Below are positions 29,450-38,105 of a stretch of DNA of 64,000 bases, piece by piece (within the stretch, counting starts at the first letter, position 1; each line of letters starts with the position of its first letter). The notes below the pieces were generated by a model. That model saw only the letters and a program-made list of their open reading frames with translations, was not told where the DNA came from and did no database searches. This stretch comes from Burkholderiales bacterium (GTDB lineage: Bacteria > Pseudomonadota > Gammaproteobacteria > Burkholderiales > Casimicrobiaceae): contig JANXNI010000029.1 in NCBI GenBank assembly GCA_025354165.1, forward strand, positions 124,001 to 188,000. The letters are read 5' to 3'. A program made the translations under genes and the position numbers.

Positions 29450-31113
29450 TACACGGCGGAGGTTGCTTCGGTTGCAGTTTCCACGGGCATTGCCGTGGCG
29501 GCCAAGTTCGCTGCGTCGCCACTGGTTTCGATCATTTCGGAGGCACGTGTGCGCGCTGCGGGAGCAGGCCTCACAGGCGCGCGAAGCAATGCGCAAACCT
29601 CGTGCATGGCGCGACGTCCGTTCGACGCATGACGCGCGCCGCGAGCGCCGCGCGCGTTCGCTGCGACCGGTTGATCGGGATTCATGTCGAAATGCGTTTT
29701 GTCACGACCCCCTGCGTACGGCGCGTTTAGGCCGCCCTCCGAGGGCGAGCGACGTGGTTCGCGCATCGGTGGACGGACGTGGCTGCGCTCGCGCGATTCT
29801 TCGGCGGCACCGGGCGAGCGGCGCTGACCAAATCTTTCGCCATATCGCGACAAATCAGGCATCGGCATTTCATCCAACTTGCGCTTGATGAGCTTTTCGA
29901 TTTCGACGAGCAGCTTGCCGTCGTCCGGCGCAACGAATGAAATCGCGGTGCCTGATGCGCCAGCGCGACCGGTGCGACCGATGCGGTGGATGTAATCTTC
30001 GGCAACGAACGGCAGCTCGTAATTCACGACCGTTGGCAACTGATCGATATCGAGCCCACGCGCAGCCACGTCTGTTGCAACGAGAATGCGAACGTCGCCA
30101 TTCTTGAACGCTTCCAGCGCTTTGATGCGCTCGTCCTGCGTCTTGTCACCGTGAATGGCGCCGGTAGTGAAACCGTCGCGTTCGAGCTCACGCGCGAGCC
30201 TCGCCGTGTTCAGTTTTGAGCGCGAAAAAACGAGCACCTGCTTTAAGTCTTGCGACGTGACGAGATGCCCGAGCAGGCGGCGTTTGTCGTCGCCATGCAC
30301 ACGATAAATCTGCTGCGCGACGTTGGCGGCGGATTCGTTCCTGCGCGCGACTTCGATCAGCACCGGAGCCTTCAACATGCGATCCGCGAGCTTCTTGATC
30401 TCCTCGGAGAACGTGGCGGAGAACAAGAGGCTTTGCCGCTTCTCGGGCAACAGGCCAATGATGCGCACGATGTCGGGGATGAAACCCATGTCGAGCATGC
30501 GGTCGGCTTCGTCGAGCACCAGCACTTCAACCTGATTCAGCGAGAGATTTTTTTGCTCAAGGTGATCGAGCAGGCGGCCTGGCGTGGCGACGAGGATTTC
30601 GACGCCAGCGCGAACTGCGGCTTTCTGTTCCTTGATATCGACACCGCCGAACACGACGGTCGAGCGAATGCCTGTGTGCTTGGCGTAGGTCTCGACGGCT
30701 TCTTCGATTTGAATCGCGAGTTCACGCGTGGGGGCCAGCATCAGGGCGCGGATCGGATGACGAGCAGGCGAAGGCGAGCTGTTCGCGTGCTTAAGGATTC
30801 GGTTCAGGATCGGCAGCGTGAACGCGGCGGTTTTGCCGGTGCCGGTTTGCGCACCGCCCATGACATCGAGCCCCGACAGCACAATTGGGATCGCCTGCGC
30901 CTGAATCGGCGTTGGCTTGGTGTAACCGGAGTCGGTGACGGCGCGGAGGATGGGCTCGGCGAGGTTTAAGTCGGCGAAGGTAATCTCGGCGGGCGCTGAG
31001 GGAGCGAGCGCTGCGACAGTATCGACGTGCGGTGCAGGTGCTGCCATTGTGGCTTCGGAGGCGGTGAACGCATCAGCGTCCACGGATGTATTTTCAGGTG
31101 TTTCGTTTGTCAT
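29449..31113 (-). CDS. rhlE: DEAD-box RNA helicase, RhlE type
   Basis: This 554-residue helicase has the Q motif KPTPIQAQAIP, Walker A GAQTGTGKTAA, DEAD in VLDEADRMLDMGF, SAT in LLFSATFSEE, and ATDVAARGLDI and HRIGRTGRAG in the second domain. An acidic/Ala-rich N-terminal tail (about 45 residues) and a long Arg-rich disordered C-terminal tail flank the core. RhlE proteins remodel rRNA during ribosome assembly or assist RNA decay. The divergent region to the rubrerythrin gene contains palindrome F. Confidence 0.94.
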   Translation of the reverse strand: MTNETPENTSVDADAFTASEATMAAPAPHVDTVAALAPSAPAEITFADLNLAEPILRAVTDSGYTKPTPIQAQAIPIVLSGLDVMGGAQTGTGKTAAFTLPILNRILKHANSSPSPARHPIRALMLAPTRELAIQIEEAVETYAKHTGIRSTVVFGGVDIKEQKAAVRAGVEILVATPGRLLDHLEQKNLSLNQVEVLVLDEADRMLDMGFIPDIVRIIGLLPEKRQSLLFSATFSEEIKKLADRMLKAPVLIEVARRNESAANVAQQIYRVHGDDKRRLLGHLVTSQDLKQVLVFSRSKLNTARLARELERDGFTTGAIHGDKTQDERIKALEAFKNGDVRILVATDVAARGLDIDQLPTVVNYELPFVAEDYIHRIGRTGRAGASGTAISFVAPDDGKLLVEIEKLIKRKLDEMPMPDLSRYGERFGQRRSPGAAEESRERSHVRPPMREPRRSPSEGGLNAPYAGGRDKTHFDMNPDQPVAANARGARGARHASNGRRAMHEVCALLRAPVRPAPAARTRASEMIETSGDAANLAATAMPVETATEATSAV

Positions 31114-31174
31114 TGCCTAAATTTTACGCTGAACGGCGTGAAAACCCGCGTGAAATATGGAGAGTCGTCACTCC

Positions 31175-31288
31175 AACTTTTTACCAAAATGACCGCTGCA
31201 TTGGGGCTAAGGCGGGAAAAATGCTTAAGTCGACTATTACACAATTTAGACGCCAGTCCCTATGCATTGGCGGTTTCTGGGCAAAGCT
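31175..31288. repeat. 114-bp intergenic palindrome, copy F
   Basis: The ends are AACTTTTTACC and GGGCAAAGCT, and the centre TAAGTCGACTATT is 57 nt from each end. CTGCATTGGGGCTA (left) mirrors AGTCCCTATGCATTGG (right). It is the only copy not next to a 3' end: it lies in the 357-bp divergent gap between rhlE and rubrerythrin, where no gene is visible. Confidence 0.9.
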
Positions 31289-31470
31289 GATTGTTGATAA
31301 ATCGTACAAGTGATCCAGTTTTTCTGCTGGGCGGGAGGCTTTGTGCGGAATTACCGATCACGCTGAACGATATTGTTCACCGCAGCCGATTGCCAACGGG
31401 GCCATACTTCAATCCATGCGTTGCGCGGTGTTGCGCCACGTATCCACGAATGATCAACAGGAGTGCATCG

Positions 31471-31890
31471 ATGAACCTCAAAGGTACGAAGACCCACCAG
31501 AATTTGAAAGACGCGTTTGCCGGCGAAAGCCAGGCCAACCGCCGCTACCTCTACTTCGCGAACAAGGCGGACATTGAGGGCCAAAACGACGTGGCAGCGC
31601 TGTTTCGCTCCACGGCAGAAGGCGAAACGGGCCATGCGCATGGTCATCTCGACTACCTCGCGTTGGTTGGCGATCCAGCGACCGACCTGCCAATTGGCTC
31701 CAGCCGTGACAACCTGAAATCAGCCGTTGCCGGTGAAACGCACGAGTACACCGACATGTACCCCGGCATGGCCAAATCGGCACGCGAAGAGGGCTTCGAC
31801 GAAATCGCCGACTGGTTCGAGACGCTGGCTAAAGCCGAGCGTTCACACGCGAACCGTTATGCCAAGGCGCTTGAGGCGTTGGCGGACTAG
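31471..31890 (+). CDS. Rubrerythrin-like diiron protein
   Basis: This 139-residue protein has the diiron ligands in [56 protein letters not shown] and [12 protein letters not shown]. It lacks the C-terminal rubredoxin domain of classical rubrerythrin. Such proteins reduce peroxide. AGGAG sits 8 nt before the ATG; a longer in-frame reading upstream was rejected. It leads a module with an Fe-S protein and DUF3501. Confidence 0.93.
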   Translation: MNLKGTKTHQNLKDAFAGESQANRRYLYFANKADIEGQNDVAALFRSTAEGETGHAHGHLDYLALVGDPATDLPIGSSRDNLKSAVAGETHEYTDMYPGMAKSAREEGFDEIADWFETLAKAERSHANRYAKALEALAD

Positions 31891-31894
31891 GTTT

Positions 31895-31951
31895 TGTAGG
31901 GCGGCTCGGCCCGCCCTACGGTTCGATCCCCTCTCCCCTTGCGTGAGAGGG
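31895..31951. repeat. Short inverted repeats after the rubrerythrin gene
   Basis: TGTAGGGCGG-CTCGG-CCCGCCCTACG forms a strong hairpin at 31895-31920. CCCTCTCCCCTTGCGTGAGAGGG follows at 31929-31951 as an imperfect stem. Neither has a T-tract, so transcription may continue into the next gene. Confidence 0.6.
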
Positions 31952-31977
31952 CGCTGGTTAAATTTTGGAGTGCAACC

Positions 31978-33327
31978 ATGGCAGTAGAAGGCAATCTTCA
32001 GGCCCCGACGCGTCACGTCATCGACTGGAAAAATCCGGACTTTTTTAACGAGGAATCGTTGAACAGAGAGTTGGAGCGCGTTTACGACATTTGCCACGGT
32101 TGCCGTCGTTGCGTGAGTCTGTGCAACAGCTTCCCGACCCTGTTCGATCTGATTGACGAATCGAAGACGTTCGAGGTCGACGGGGTCGACAAAAAAGACT
32201 TCATGAAAGTCGTCGACCAGTGCTATCTGTGCGACGTCTGCTACATGACGAAATGCCCGTACACGCCGCCGCACGCGTGGAACGTGGACTTCCCGCATTT
32301 GATGCTTCGCGCGAAGGCTGTGAAGTACAAAAAAGGCGAAATCGGTATCGCCGAAAAATTTCTCGCATCGACCGATACGCAAGGCAAATTTGCAGGCATT
32401 CCGATCATTGTGCAAACCGCCAACGCGATCAACAGTACGAAATTCGCACGCGGCGTCATGGAGAGCCAGATGGGCGTTGATAAAGACGCCTGGATTCCAT
32501 CGCTTGCCACGAAGAAATTCCGCTCGCAGGCGAAAGCTGCAACGCATACCAGCGCGCCTGTGAAAAACGGTGAACGTACGCCAGGAAAAGTGGTGATCTT
32601 TTCTACTTGCTACGTGAACTATAACGAGCCTGGCATTGGCATGGATCTACTCCGCGTGCTGACGCACAACGACATCACGTTCGAGATCGTAAACAAAGAG
32701 AAATGTTGCGGCATGCCGAAGCTCGAATTGGGCGATCTGGACGGCGTTGCTGAACTCGCAAGTTTCAATCTGCCTGTCCTCGCGAAGTACTCGCGCGACG
32801 GTTACGCGATCCTTACCGCTATCCCTTCTTGCACGCTCATGTTCAAGCAAGAAATTCCGCTCTTGCTGCCGGATCATCCTGATGCGAAAGTCGTACAGGC
32901 TGCGATGTGGGATCCGTTTGAGTACCTGATCGCGCGGCAAAAAGATGGCCTGCTGAAGACCGACTTCAAATCAGAATTGGGCCATGTCAGCTATCACATT
33001 CCGTGTCACAGCCGCGTGCAAAACGTCGGTAAGAAGACGGAAGAAATGTTGAAACTCGTTCCCGGCACGACGGTCAATACGGTTGAGCGTTGCTCCGGTC
33101 ACGCTGGCACGTACGGCGTGAAAAAAGAGCATCACAAAACCGCCATGAAAATCGGCAAACCGGTGTTCAAAGCAATGATGCTGAACACGCCCGACTACAT
33201 CTCGTCAGACTGTCAGCTCGCGGGGCATCACATTGAACAGGGCATTCGCGAAGCGGGCCTTGCTCCGGACAAAACGCCTGAGCTTTCGCATCCGATGAGC
33301 CTTATCGCCAAGGCGTACGGACTGTAG
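31978..33327 (+). CDS. Heterodisulfide-reductase-like Fe-S / CCG-domain protein
   Basis: This 449-residue protein has two 4Fe-4S motifs, ICHGCRRCVSLCNSFP near residue 38 and CYLCDVCYMTKCPYTPP near residue 81. Two CCG-type cysteine clusters follow, around NKEKCCGMPK and ERCSGHAGTYG. This matches GlpC/HdrD-type electron-transfer proteins. It lies between rubrerythrin and DUF3501, a trio I recognise from other proteobacteria. It probably passes electrons to the rubrerythrin, which is inference. TTTTGGAG precedes the chosen ATG. Confidence 0.88.
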   Translation: MAVEGNLQAPTRHVIDWKNPDFFNEESLNRELERVYDICHGCRRCVSLCNSFPTLFDLIDESKTFEVDGVDKKDFMKVVDQCYLCDVCYMTKCPYTPPHAWNVDFPHLMLRAKAVKYKKGEIGIAEKFLASTDTQGKFAGIPIIVQTANAINSTKFARGVMESQMGVDKDAWIPSLATKKFRSQAKAATHTSAPVKNGERTPGKVVIFSTCYVNYNEPGIGMDLLRVLTHNDITFEIVNKEKCCGMPKLELGDLDGVAELASFNLPVLAKYSRDGYAILTAIPSCTLMFKQEIPLLLPDHPDAKVVQAAMWDPFEYLIARQKDGLLKTDFKSELGHVSYHIPCHSRVQNVGKKTEEMLKLVPGTTVNTVERCSGHAGTYGVKKEHHKTAMKIGKPVFKAMMLNTPDYISSDCQLAGHHIEQGIREAGLAPDKTPELSHPMSLIAKAYGL

Positions 33328-33407
33328 GAGCGGCTTGCCGCGACCACGTTCGTCAATACTTGAGCCGTTGATAAGTCCAACCGGGTCGCGGCAAGCCGCT
33401 CCCACAA
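33324..33407. repeat. GGAGCGGCTT-type inverted repeat, copy 2
   Basis: Arms GTAGGAGCGGCTTGCCGCG and CGCGGCAAGCCGCTCCCAC are almost perfectly complementary. The TAG stop codon of the Fe-S gene is part of the left arm. The repeat separates it from the DUF3501 gene. Confidence 0.85.
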
Positions 33408-33423
33408 GAACAGAGAACCACCT

Positions 33424-34008
33424 ATGACGCATCTACAACATTCCGACCTCATGACGCTTGAGGCGTACAGCAAATACCTTAAAACCAACAAGCCGCAACT
33501 CATCGCGCATCGCAAATTGCGCAAGGTTTTGCTCGGCGAACATTTCATGATCCAGTTTGAAGACGAGCAAACCGTTCGTTATCAAATTCAGGAAATGTTG
33601 CGCATAGAAAAAGTCTTCGAAGAGCAGGGCATTCAGGACGAACTGGACGTTTACAACCCGCTGATTCCAGACGGCTCCAACTGGAAGGCGACGATGCTGA
33701 TCGAATACGGTGACGTTAATGAGAGGAAGCGCGAACTGGCGCGGCTGATCGATTGCGAAGATCGCATGTTTGTAGAGGTCGAAGGGCAAGCGCGTGTGTA
33801 CGCAATCGCTGACGAAGACCTGGATCGCGAGACCGACGAGAAGACCTCAGCGGTGCATTTCCTGCGCTTCGAATTCACCGCGCCGATGCGCGCCGCGCTA
33901 CTCGCGGGCGCGGGGGTGAAACTGGGCTGCGACCATACCAACTATCCGCAGCACTGCGAGATCAACCCGGAAACGCTGGCCTCGCTGGTGAAGGACATTC
34001 GCCCGTAG
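33424..34008 (+). CDS. DUF3501 protein of the rubrerythrin module
   Basis: This 194-residue soluble protein matches what I know of DUF3501: YSKYLKTNKPQLIAHRKLRK, then MIQFEDEQTVRYQIQEMLRI and a middle IPDGSNWKATMLIEYGDV. The C-terminus has FEFTAPMRAALLAGAGVKLG. It is predicted to be a mixed alpha/beta protein with no cofactor motif. The family has no established function but co-occurs with rubrerythrin and HdrD-like Fe-S genes, so a role in peroxide or redox defence is likely. Confidence 0.85.
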   Translation: MTHLQHSDLMTLEAYSKYLKTNKPQLIAHRKLRKVLLGEHFMIQFEDEQTVRYQIQEMLRIEKVFEEQGIQDELDVYNPLIPDGSNWKATMLIEYGDVNERKRELARLIDCEDRMFVEVEGQARVYAIADEDLDRETDEKTSAVHFLRFEFTAPMRAALLAGAGVKLGCDHTNYPQHCEINPETLASLVKDIRP

Positions 34009-34018
34009 GCGGCGCGGT

Positions 34019-35167
34019 CTAGCGGTTGAAACTGATTTCGGCCAATGTCGTAAACGACTCGCCAGTCGGCTCATAGCGCCACTGCTGCAGGGCGGTCCGC
34101 ACGGTTCGATCAAATACACGTGGCGGATTTGCCTCAAGAATTTCCACACCTGTGACGGTGCCTCGTGCGTCGACCTGCAGCCGTGCGCGAACGGTGCCTT
34201 TATCGGTATCGGAGCCGCGTGGGAACAGCGGCTCGACGCGTGTGATCAATTTGATTTCACGCGTTGGTGCGGGGGCCGCGCGTGCGGGGGTAGCGACCGT
34301 CGGTGCGGCGGCGGCCACCACAACGGGCGTTGCCGCGATAGGAGCGGGCGCTGGCACAGCAATCGGTGGCGCCGCAGTCGCCGCTGCTTGCGCGGGCACG
34401 GTGCTCGGTGCCAAAGCTGTCGCGGCCGTCGCTGATGCGGGCGCAGCGTTCGTCGCCGCTGGCGTTGCGGCGACCGTGGTTGGCGCAACTGCGGAGGTAG
34501 CCGCAGGCGTCGCGCTGGCAGACTTGGTGGGTACAGCTGGCGCAGTTACCACCGGTGTCGCGGCAGCTAATGCGGCGGCGCTACGCGCTGCGGCGGCGTT
34601 GGGCGGCGTGGTTGCGGGCGCCGTCGGTGTTGGCGCGGGTGCCGCGACAGGAGCAGGCACCACTGCCGCACTCTTCGGCAGAACGGTATCAGCAGAGTCC
34701 GCAGAGCCAGTCGGCGTAGGCGCTTTCGGCGTCGCCGGTGCTGCGTTAGACGCGACCTGTGTTTGGGCGGGCGAACTGACGGGCGAGCCGCCGCGCAACA
34801 TCCAGGCGGCTGCCGCCACCAGCGCGAGCGCGGCGACTGCAATTCCGATCATCATCGGCATTCGGGAGGGTGATTCGTTGGCGGCCGCGTTCATGCCCGA
34901 TGTGGCACGCAATTGCATCGGGTCAAGTGGTGCAGGCTCACCGGATTGCACCAGGCCAAGTCTGGCAAACCGGTCCAGCGCGGCGTGCACCTCTTCAACG
35001 GGAAGCGCGATGCTGCTCGCGAGTTGCGAGACAGACATCGGCTGCGACAACAGCGTCAGGAGTTTTCTCTGGCGAACCGAGAGGCCAGCCGCCCCTATTT
35101 TGTTCTGATCAGTCGCGAGCGTCGTGGCGCTCCACAAGGCAGCGGTATCGAAAGAAGACGTTGACAT
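34019..35167 (-). CDS. HTH-like / transmembrane / TonB C-terminal domain protein
   Basis: This 382-residue protein has an unusual order. Residues 25-80 look like a winged helix (LSVRQRKLLTLLSQPMSVSQ, then EEVHAALDRFARLGLVQ). One membrane helix follows at about 104-123 (MMIGIAVAALALVAAAAWML), then an Ala/Pro-rich periplasmic stretch of about 180 residues. A TonB C-terminal domain ends it (LITRVEPLFPRGSDTDKG, then ALQQWRYEP). TonB-type C-termini contact outer-membrane receptors or act in envelope spanning. Being convergent with DUF3501 it is probably an independent unit. Confidence 0.8.
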   Translation of the reverse strand: MSTSSFDTAALWSATTLATDQNKIGAAGLSVRQRKLLTLLSQPMSVSQLASSIALPVEEVHAALDRFARLGLVQSGEPAPLDPMQLRATSGMNAAANESPSRMPMMIGIAVAALALVAAAAWMLRGGSPVSSPAQTQVASNAAPATPKAPTPTGSADSADTVLPKSAAVVPAPVAAPAPTPTAPATTPPNAAAARSAAALAAATPVVTAPAVPTKSASATPAATSAVAPTTVAATPAATNAAPASATAATALAPSTVPAQAAATAAPPIAVPAPAPIAATPVVVAAAAPTVATPARAAPAPTREIKLITRVEPLFPRGSDTDKGTVRARLQVDARGTVTGVEILEANPPRVFDRTVRTALQQWRYEPTGESFTTLAEISFNR

Positions 35168-35400
35168 GAATGGCTCGACGTGAAGCGCATGTTGCGCGAT
35201 TTATTGTTGAGTTCAACCACATTCCCAACCCACGCGACACAGCTAAAGCCCCAAGTATTGCGCGGTGAGCAACGTAGTCATCCAGCGGCGAGACGGCTTA
35301 TGGCCAAGCGCCGTTAAGACGACTGATTTCTACCAGATGTTTCCGCCGAATGACATTGCCGCGCCATTTTATTTTTATGAAAGCGATTGACGGGCTATAC

Positions 35401-35526
35401 AGCTTTTTGATGAATCCTTTATTACATAAGGGATAGGTCAAAGAAAATTAAAAAGTCGACTTGTCGCATAAATGGGCAGTGTGGCGGCTTGCCTGGAGCG
35501 CCATTGCAGCTCGATCAGCTAAAAGC
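35401..35526. repeat. Intergenic palindrome, copy G (longer right arm)
   Basis: The left arm is intact: AGCTTTTTGATG, then ACATAAGGGATAGG, and centre AAAAGTCGACTTG 57 nt in. The right arm is about 12 nt longer and ends near AGCTAAAAGC. It lies in a 397-bp gap (35168-35564) with no other recognisable feature, 38 nt beyond the stop of the TPR fragment. Confidence 0.7.
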
Positions 35527-35564
35527 GCTGCCAAAAAAACGGCGACGCGTCCGCTCGTTCACGC

Positions 35565-36074
35565 TCAGCGTCTGAACGCAGAATCCGCCGGAAAGGTTTG
35601 ATCAAATATCGGTCGCGACTGTCTTTCCAGCGCAACGGCGCGATCCATTTCCCCGCTGGTACGTAGCGCTTTTGCGTAACGCAGTGCATAGCGCGCCGTC
35701 TGTGGACGGGCGTCGCCCAGTCGGTCGTGTAGCAATTGCCAGGCGCGCTGCCTTGCGATCAGCTCGGCCGCGCTGTCGTTGTTCTGACGAGCCAGATCGG
35801 AGCGAAGCTCACTCACACGAACGCCGAGCCAGCTGTCCCTGATGGTGGTGAAAGTCTCTACTTCGTCAAGCAGGCGCACTGCCTGGGCGCGATCACCTGC
35901 GAGGAATTGCGCCCGTGCGAGAGCGACCACCGCGCTCGCAAAATCAAGGCCGCTGCGCTGCTTTTTGCGTGCGCCAGCAACCGCAGGCTCCAGGAAGACG
36001 ACGACATCGGCAGCGCGATTGCCGGACGCATTCAATCGTGATTGCGCCAGCAGTTCGGGGGCTGGAACACCGAT
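35565..36074 (-). pseudogene. C-terminal fragment of a TPR-type protein
   Basis: The frame encodes helical repeats such as SAVVALARAQFLAGDRAQAV and ARYALRYAKALRTSGEMDRA, typical of the end of a TPR-containing regulator or kinase. Nothing resembling its N-terminus exists upstream; instead the frame runs back into the beta-helix pseudogene across a TGA. It is best read as a fragment left by a deletion. Confidence 0.65.
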
Positions 36075-37754
36075 AGATCGTCAGCGGAAAACGCCTGCGG
36101 CCGGACTGGAGGTTAGCGTCACCACGGTCAATGCGTTGCCTTCGACGTTGGCGTAAGTTGCAGCGCAGGTGACACCGCTGGCGGTGCAAACGCTAATGCC
36201 GCCCGTTAGCGGTGTCGGCGGCGTGGTGGCTGACACGCTGCCGTTACCAATGACAGACACGCTCAGCACCGCTGCCGATTGCCGCAATTCCACCGGACCG
36301 ATGTCGCATGCGCCGCCTTGGGGCGGGCGAAGCCGCGTTGATCCGTAGTGACAACCGCACCCGCTGCATTCATGCAGTCGCTGGCCACATCAATCACCGG
36401 ACTACCCGGTTGCGGCAACATGGTCAGGCCAAAGCCGCCGCTGGAATACGTCGGGGCCAATGCGCCCAATTGCGGATCGGTGACCGTCGTGTTGACTTTA
36501 CCGATGGTCGACGTGGCGCTATGACTGCTGCTTTGTGCCCCTATGAGTTTGCCGCCGCCAGTGCCGCTACTGGCGCCGACGCCGTTGGCGCGGGTATCAA
36601 TCACAATATCGTTGCTGCCGCCTGTGTTACCCGCCGCAATCGAATTCACCAGGCTGAGCGTGGCACCGCTGCTGACCGTGCTAGTGCCGGGTGTCAGGCA
36701 GGGGTTGCCCCCGGCGCTGCAATTCGCGGCGGAATCGCCCAGGCTATAGATCGCGCCGCCGTCGGGGCTGCCGCTGCCGACGACACCGTCGCTGCCCGCG
36801 GCCACGCTGTTGGCCGACAGCGTGACGAAATCGAGCGTCAGCGTGCCGTTGTAGTTGAACAACGCACCGCCATAGCGCGAGCCGTTGCTCGCCCCGCCAA
36901 TACTGCTGCCACTGCCGTTCGCGGCATTGCCGGACAACGTCGTGTTGGTCAGGCTCACGCTGCCGGCGTCGTTGAAAATCGCGCCGCCCATGCCGCCGCC
37001 GCCGCCGAAGCCGCCGCCGCCGCCGCCGAAGCCGCCGTCGCCTCCGTTGCTGTCGCCGTCGCTGCCATCGTTGCCGCCGCCGCCGAAGCTGGCCGCGCCG
37101 CCGTTGCCCGTGTTCGGTGAGTTCTGGCCTACCCCGCCACCTCCAAAAAGCCGTCACTCGCTGACCCTACATGCCCGCTCTGGGCGCTGTTGCTGGCCAA
37201 AGTGCAGCGCACAAGGGTTAGCGTGCCCTGATTGAAGATCGCGCCGCCCGCGCCCAGCGCGCCACCGCCAAATAAAGAGCCGCCGCCCAGCGCAAATCCG
37301 TTGCGCAAGGTCAACCCGAGCAAGCTCAAGCGGCTGCCGCTGTCGACATCGAACAGGCGAAAGTCGGCGGTACCGCTGGCCGAGGAACGCGTGATCGTCA
37401 CGCCTTGCGTCAGCCCGTTCGCCGTGGCGTCAATCGTCAGCGTCTTGCCGCCCGTGATGAAAAACGCCGAGGGGCCGAATTCGGTGCTGCCCGCGTTGAG
37501 GTCGTTTCTGTACAGCGTGAGACTGATCGTGTGCCCGTCCAGCGTTGGGGCAAACTCAATGATGTCGCCCGAGGCGGCGTGGTTGATGGCGCCGCGCAGC
37601 GTGAGACAGCTATTGCTCGTGCAATCGTCGATGGCCAGCCAGCTAGCCTCGCCGTTGGTCGTGACGGTTAAGGTGACGGCGGCGGCAGGGAGCGCCGCGA
37701 CGGATAGCCCTAAAGAAGTAGCTTAAACAGCGCAAGCGCGGTCAAGCGACGCAT
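36075..37754 (-). pseudogene. Frameshifted extracellular beta-helix (choice-of-anchor Q) protein
   Basis: The pieces together read as a secreted Gly/Asn/Ser-rich beta-helix protein. There is an N-terminal MRRLTALALFKLLL leader, then TLRGAINHAASGDIIEFAP, NQGTLTLVRCTLASNSA, GGAIFNDAGSVSLTNTTLSG and GSPVIDVASDC. The expected CDIGPVE anchor signature appears only in another frame. At least three frameshifts are needed, near 37710, 37140 and 36320. The C-terminus stops at VFR and runs into the TPR fragment. The gene is decayed or contains sequencing errors; decay is more likely given the fusion. Confidence 0.8.
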
Positions 37755-37812
37755 GGTTTCCCCTCAGTAATGATGATCGGCGGGCGGTAGTGCCCATTCA
37801 GGTTGCAACACA

Positions 37813-37911
37813 GTTCGGTTAGCTCAAGAAAATTCTGTGGGAGCGGTTCCACCGCGATTGCCCGTTGCGACAGAAATCGCGGTAGAACCGCTCCCACAGT
37901 CTTAACCGAAC
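37813..37911. repeat. GGAGCGG-type inverted repeat, copy 3, with outer arms
   Basis: CTGTGGGAGCGGTT and AACCGCTCCCACAG form the inner arms, with ACCGCGATT/AATCGCGGT inside. An outer pair, GTTCGGTTA/TAACCGAAC, extends the palindrome. It fills much of the 351-bp gap (37755-38105), which shows no gene. Confidence 0.8.
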
Positions 37912-38105
37912 AGCATTGATTCAGGTTCATATAGTCCTAAGCGATCAAACACACCCCGACCTATCACCGGATTGAAAATATTTTTGTTGTGAGTACCAAA
38001 AAAACGGTATTTCGCACGATTTGATGGCCAGTGCAGAGCGTCAGGGCAGGCAGATCACTCTGCCTTGGCCGATGCGGCGAGGCGGGCGTCGCGGCGGAGC
38101 CGCGC

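Noticed and set aside
34152-35108. Long + strand Ala/Gly-rich frame
   Set aside because: It is the mirror of the Ala/Pro-rich spacer of the TonB-domain protein and has no domain or ribosome binding site.
36308-37120. Long + strand reading frame rich in Ala over the beta-helix pseudogene
   Set aside because: It is antisense to clear beta-helix coding signal and is made of simple Ala-rich translation of GC-rich repeats.
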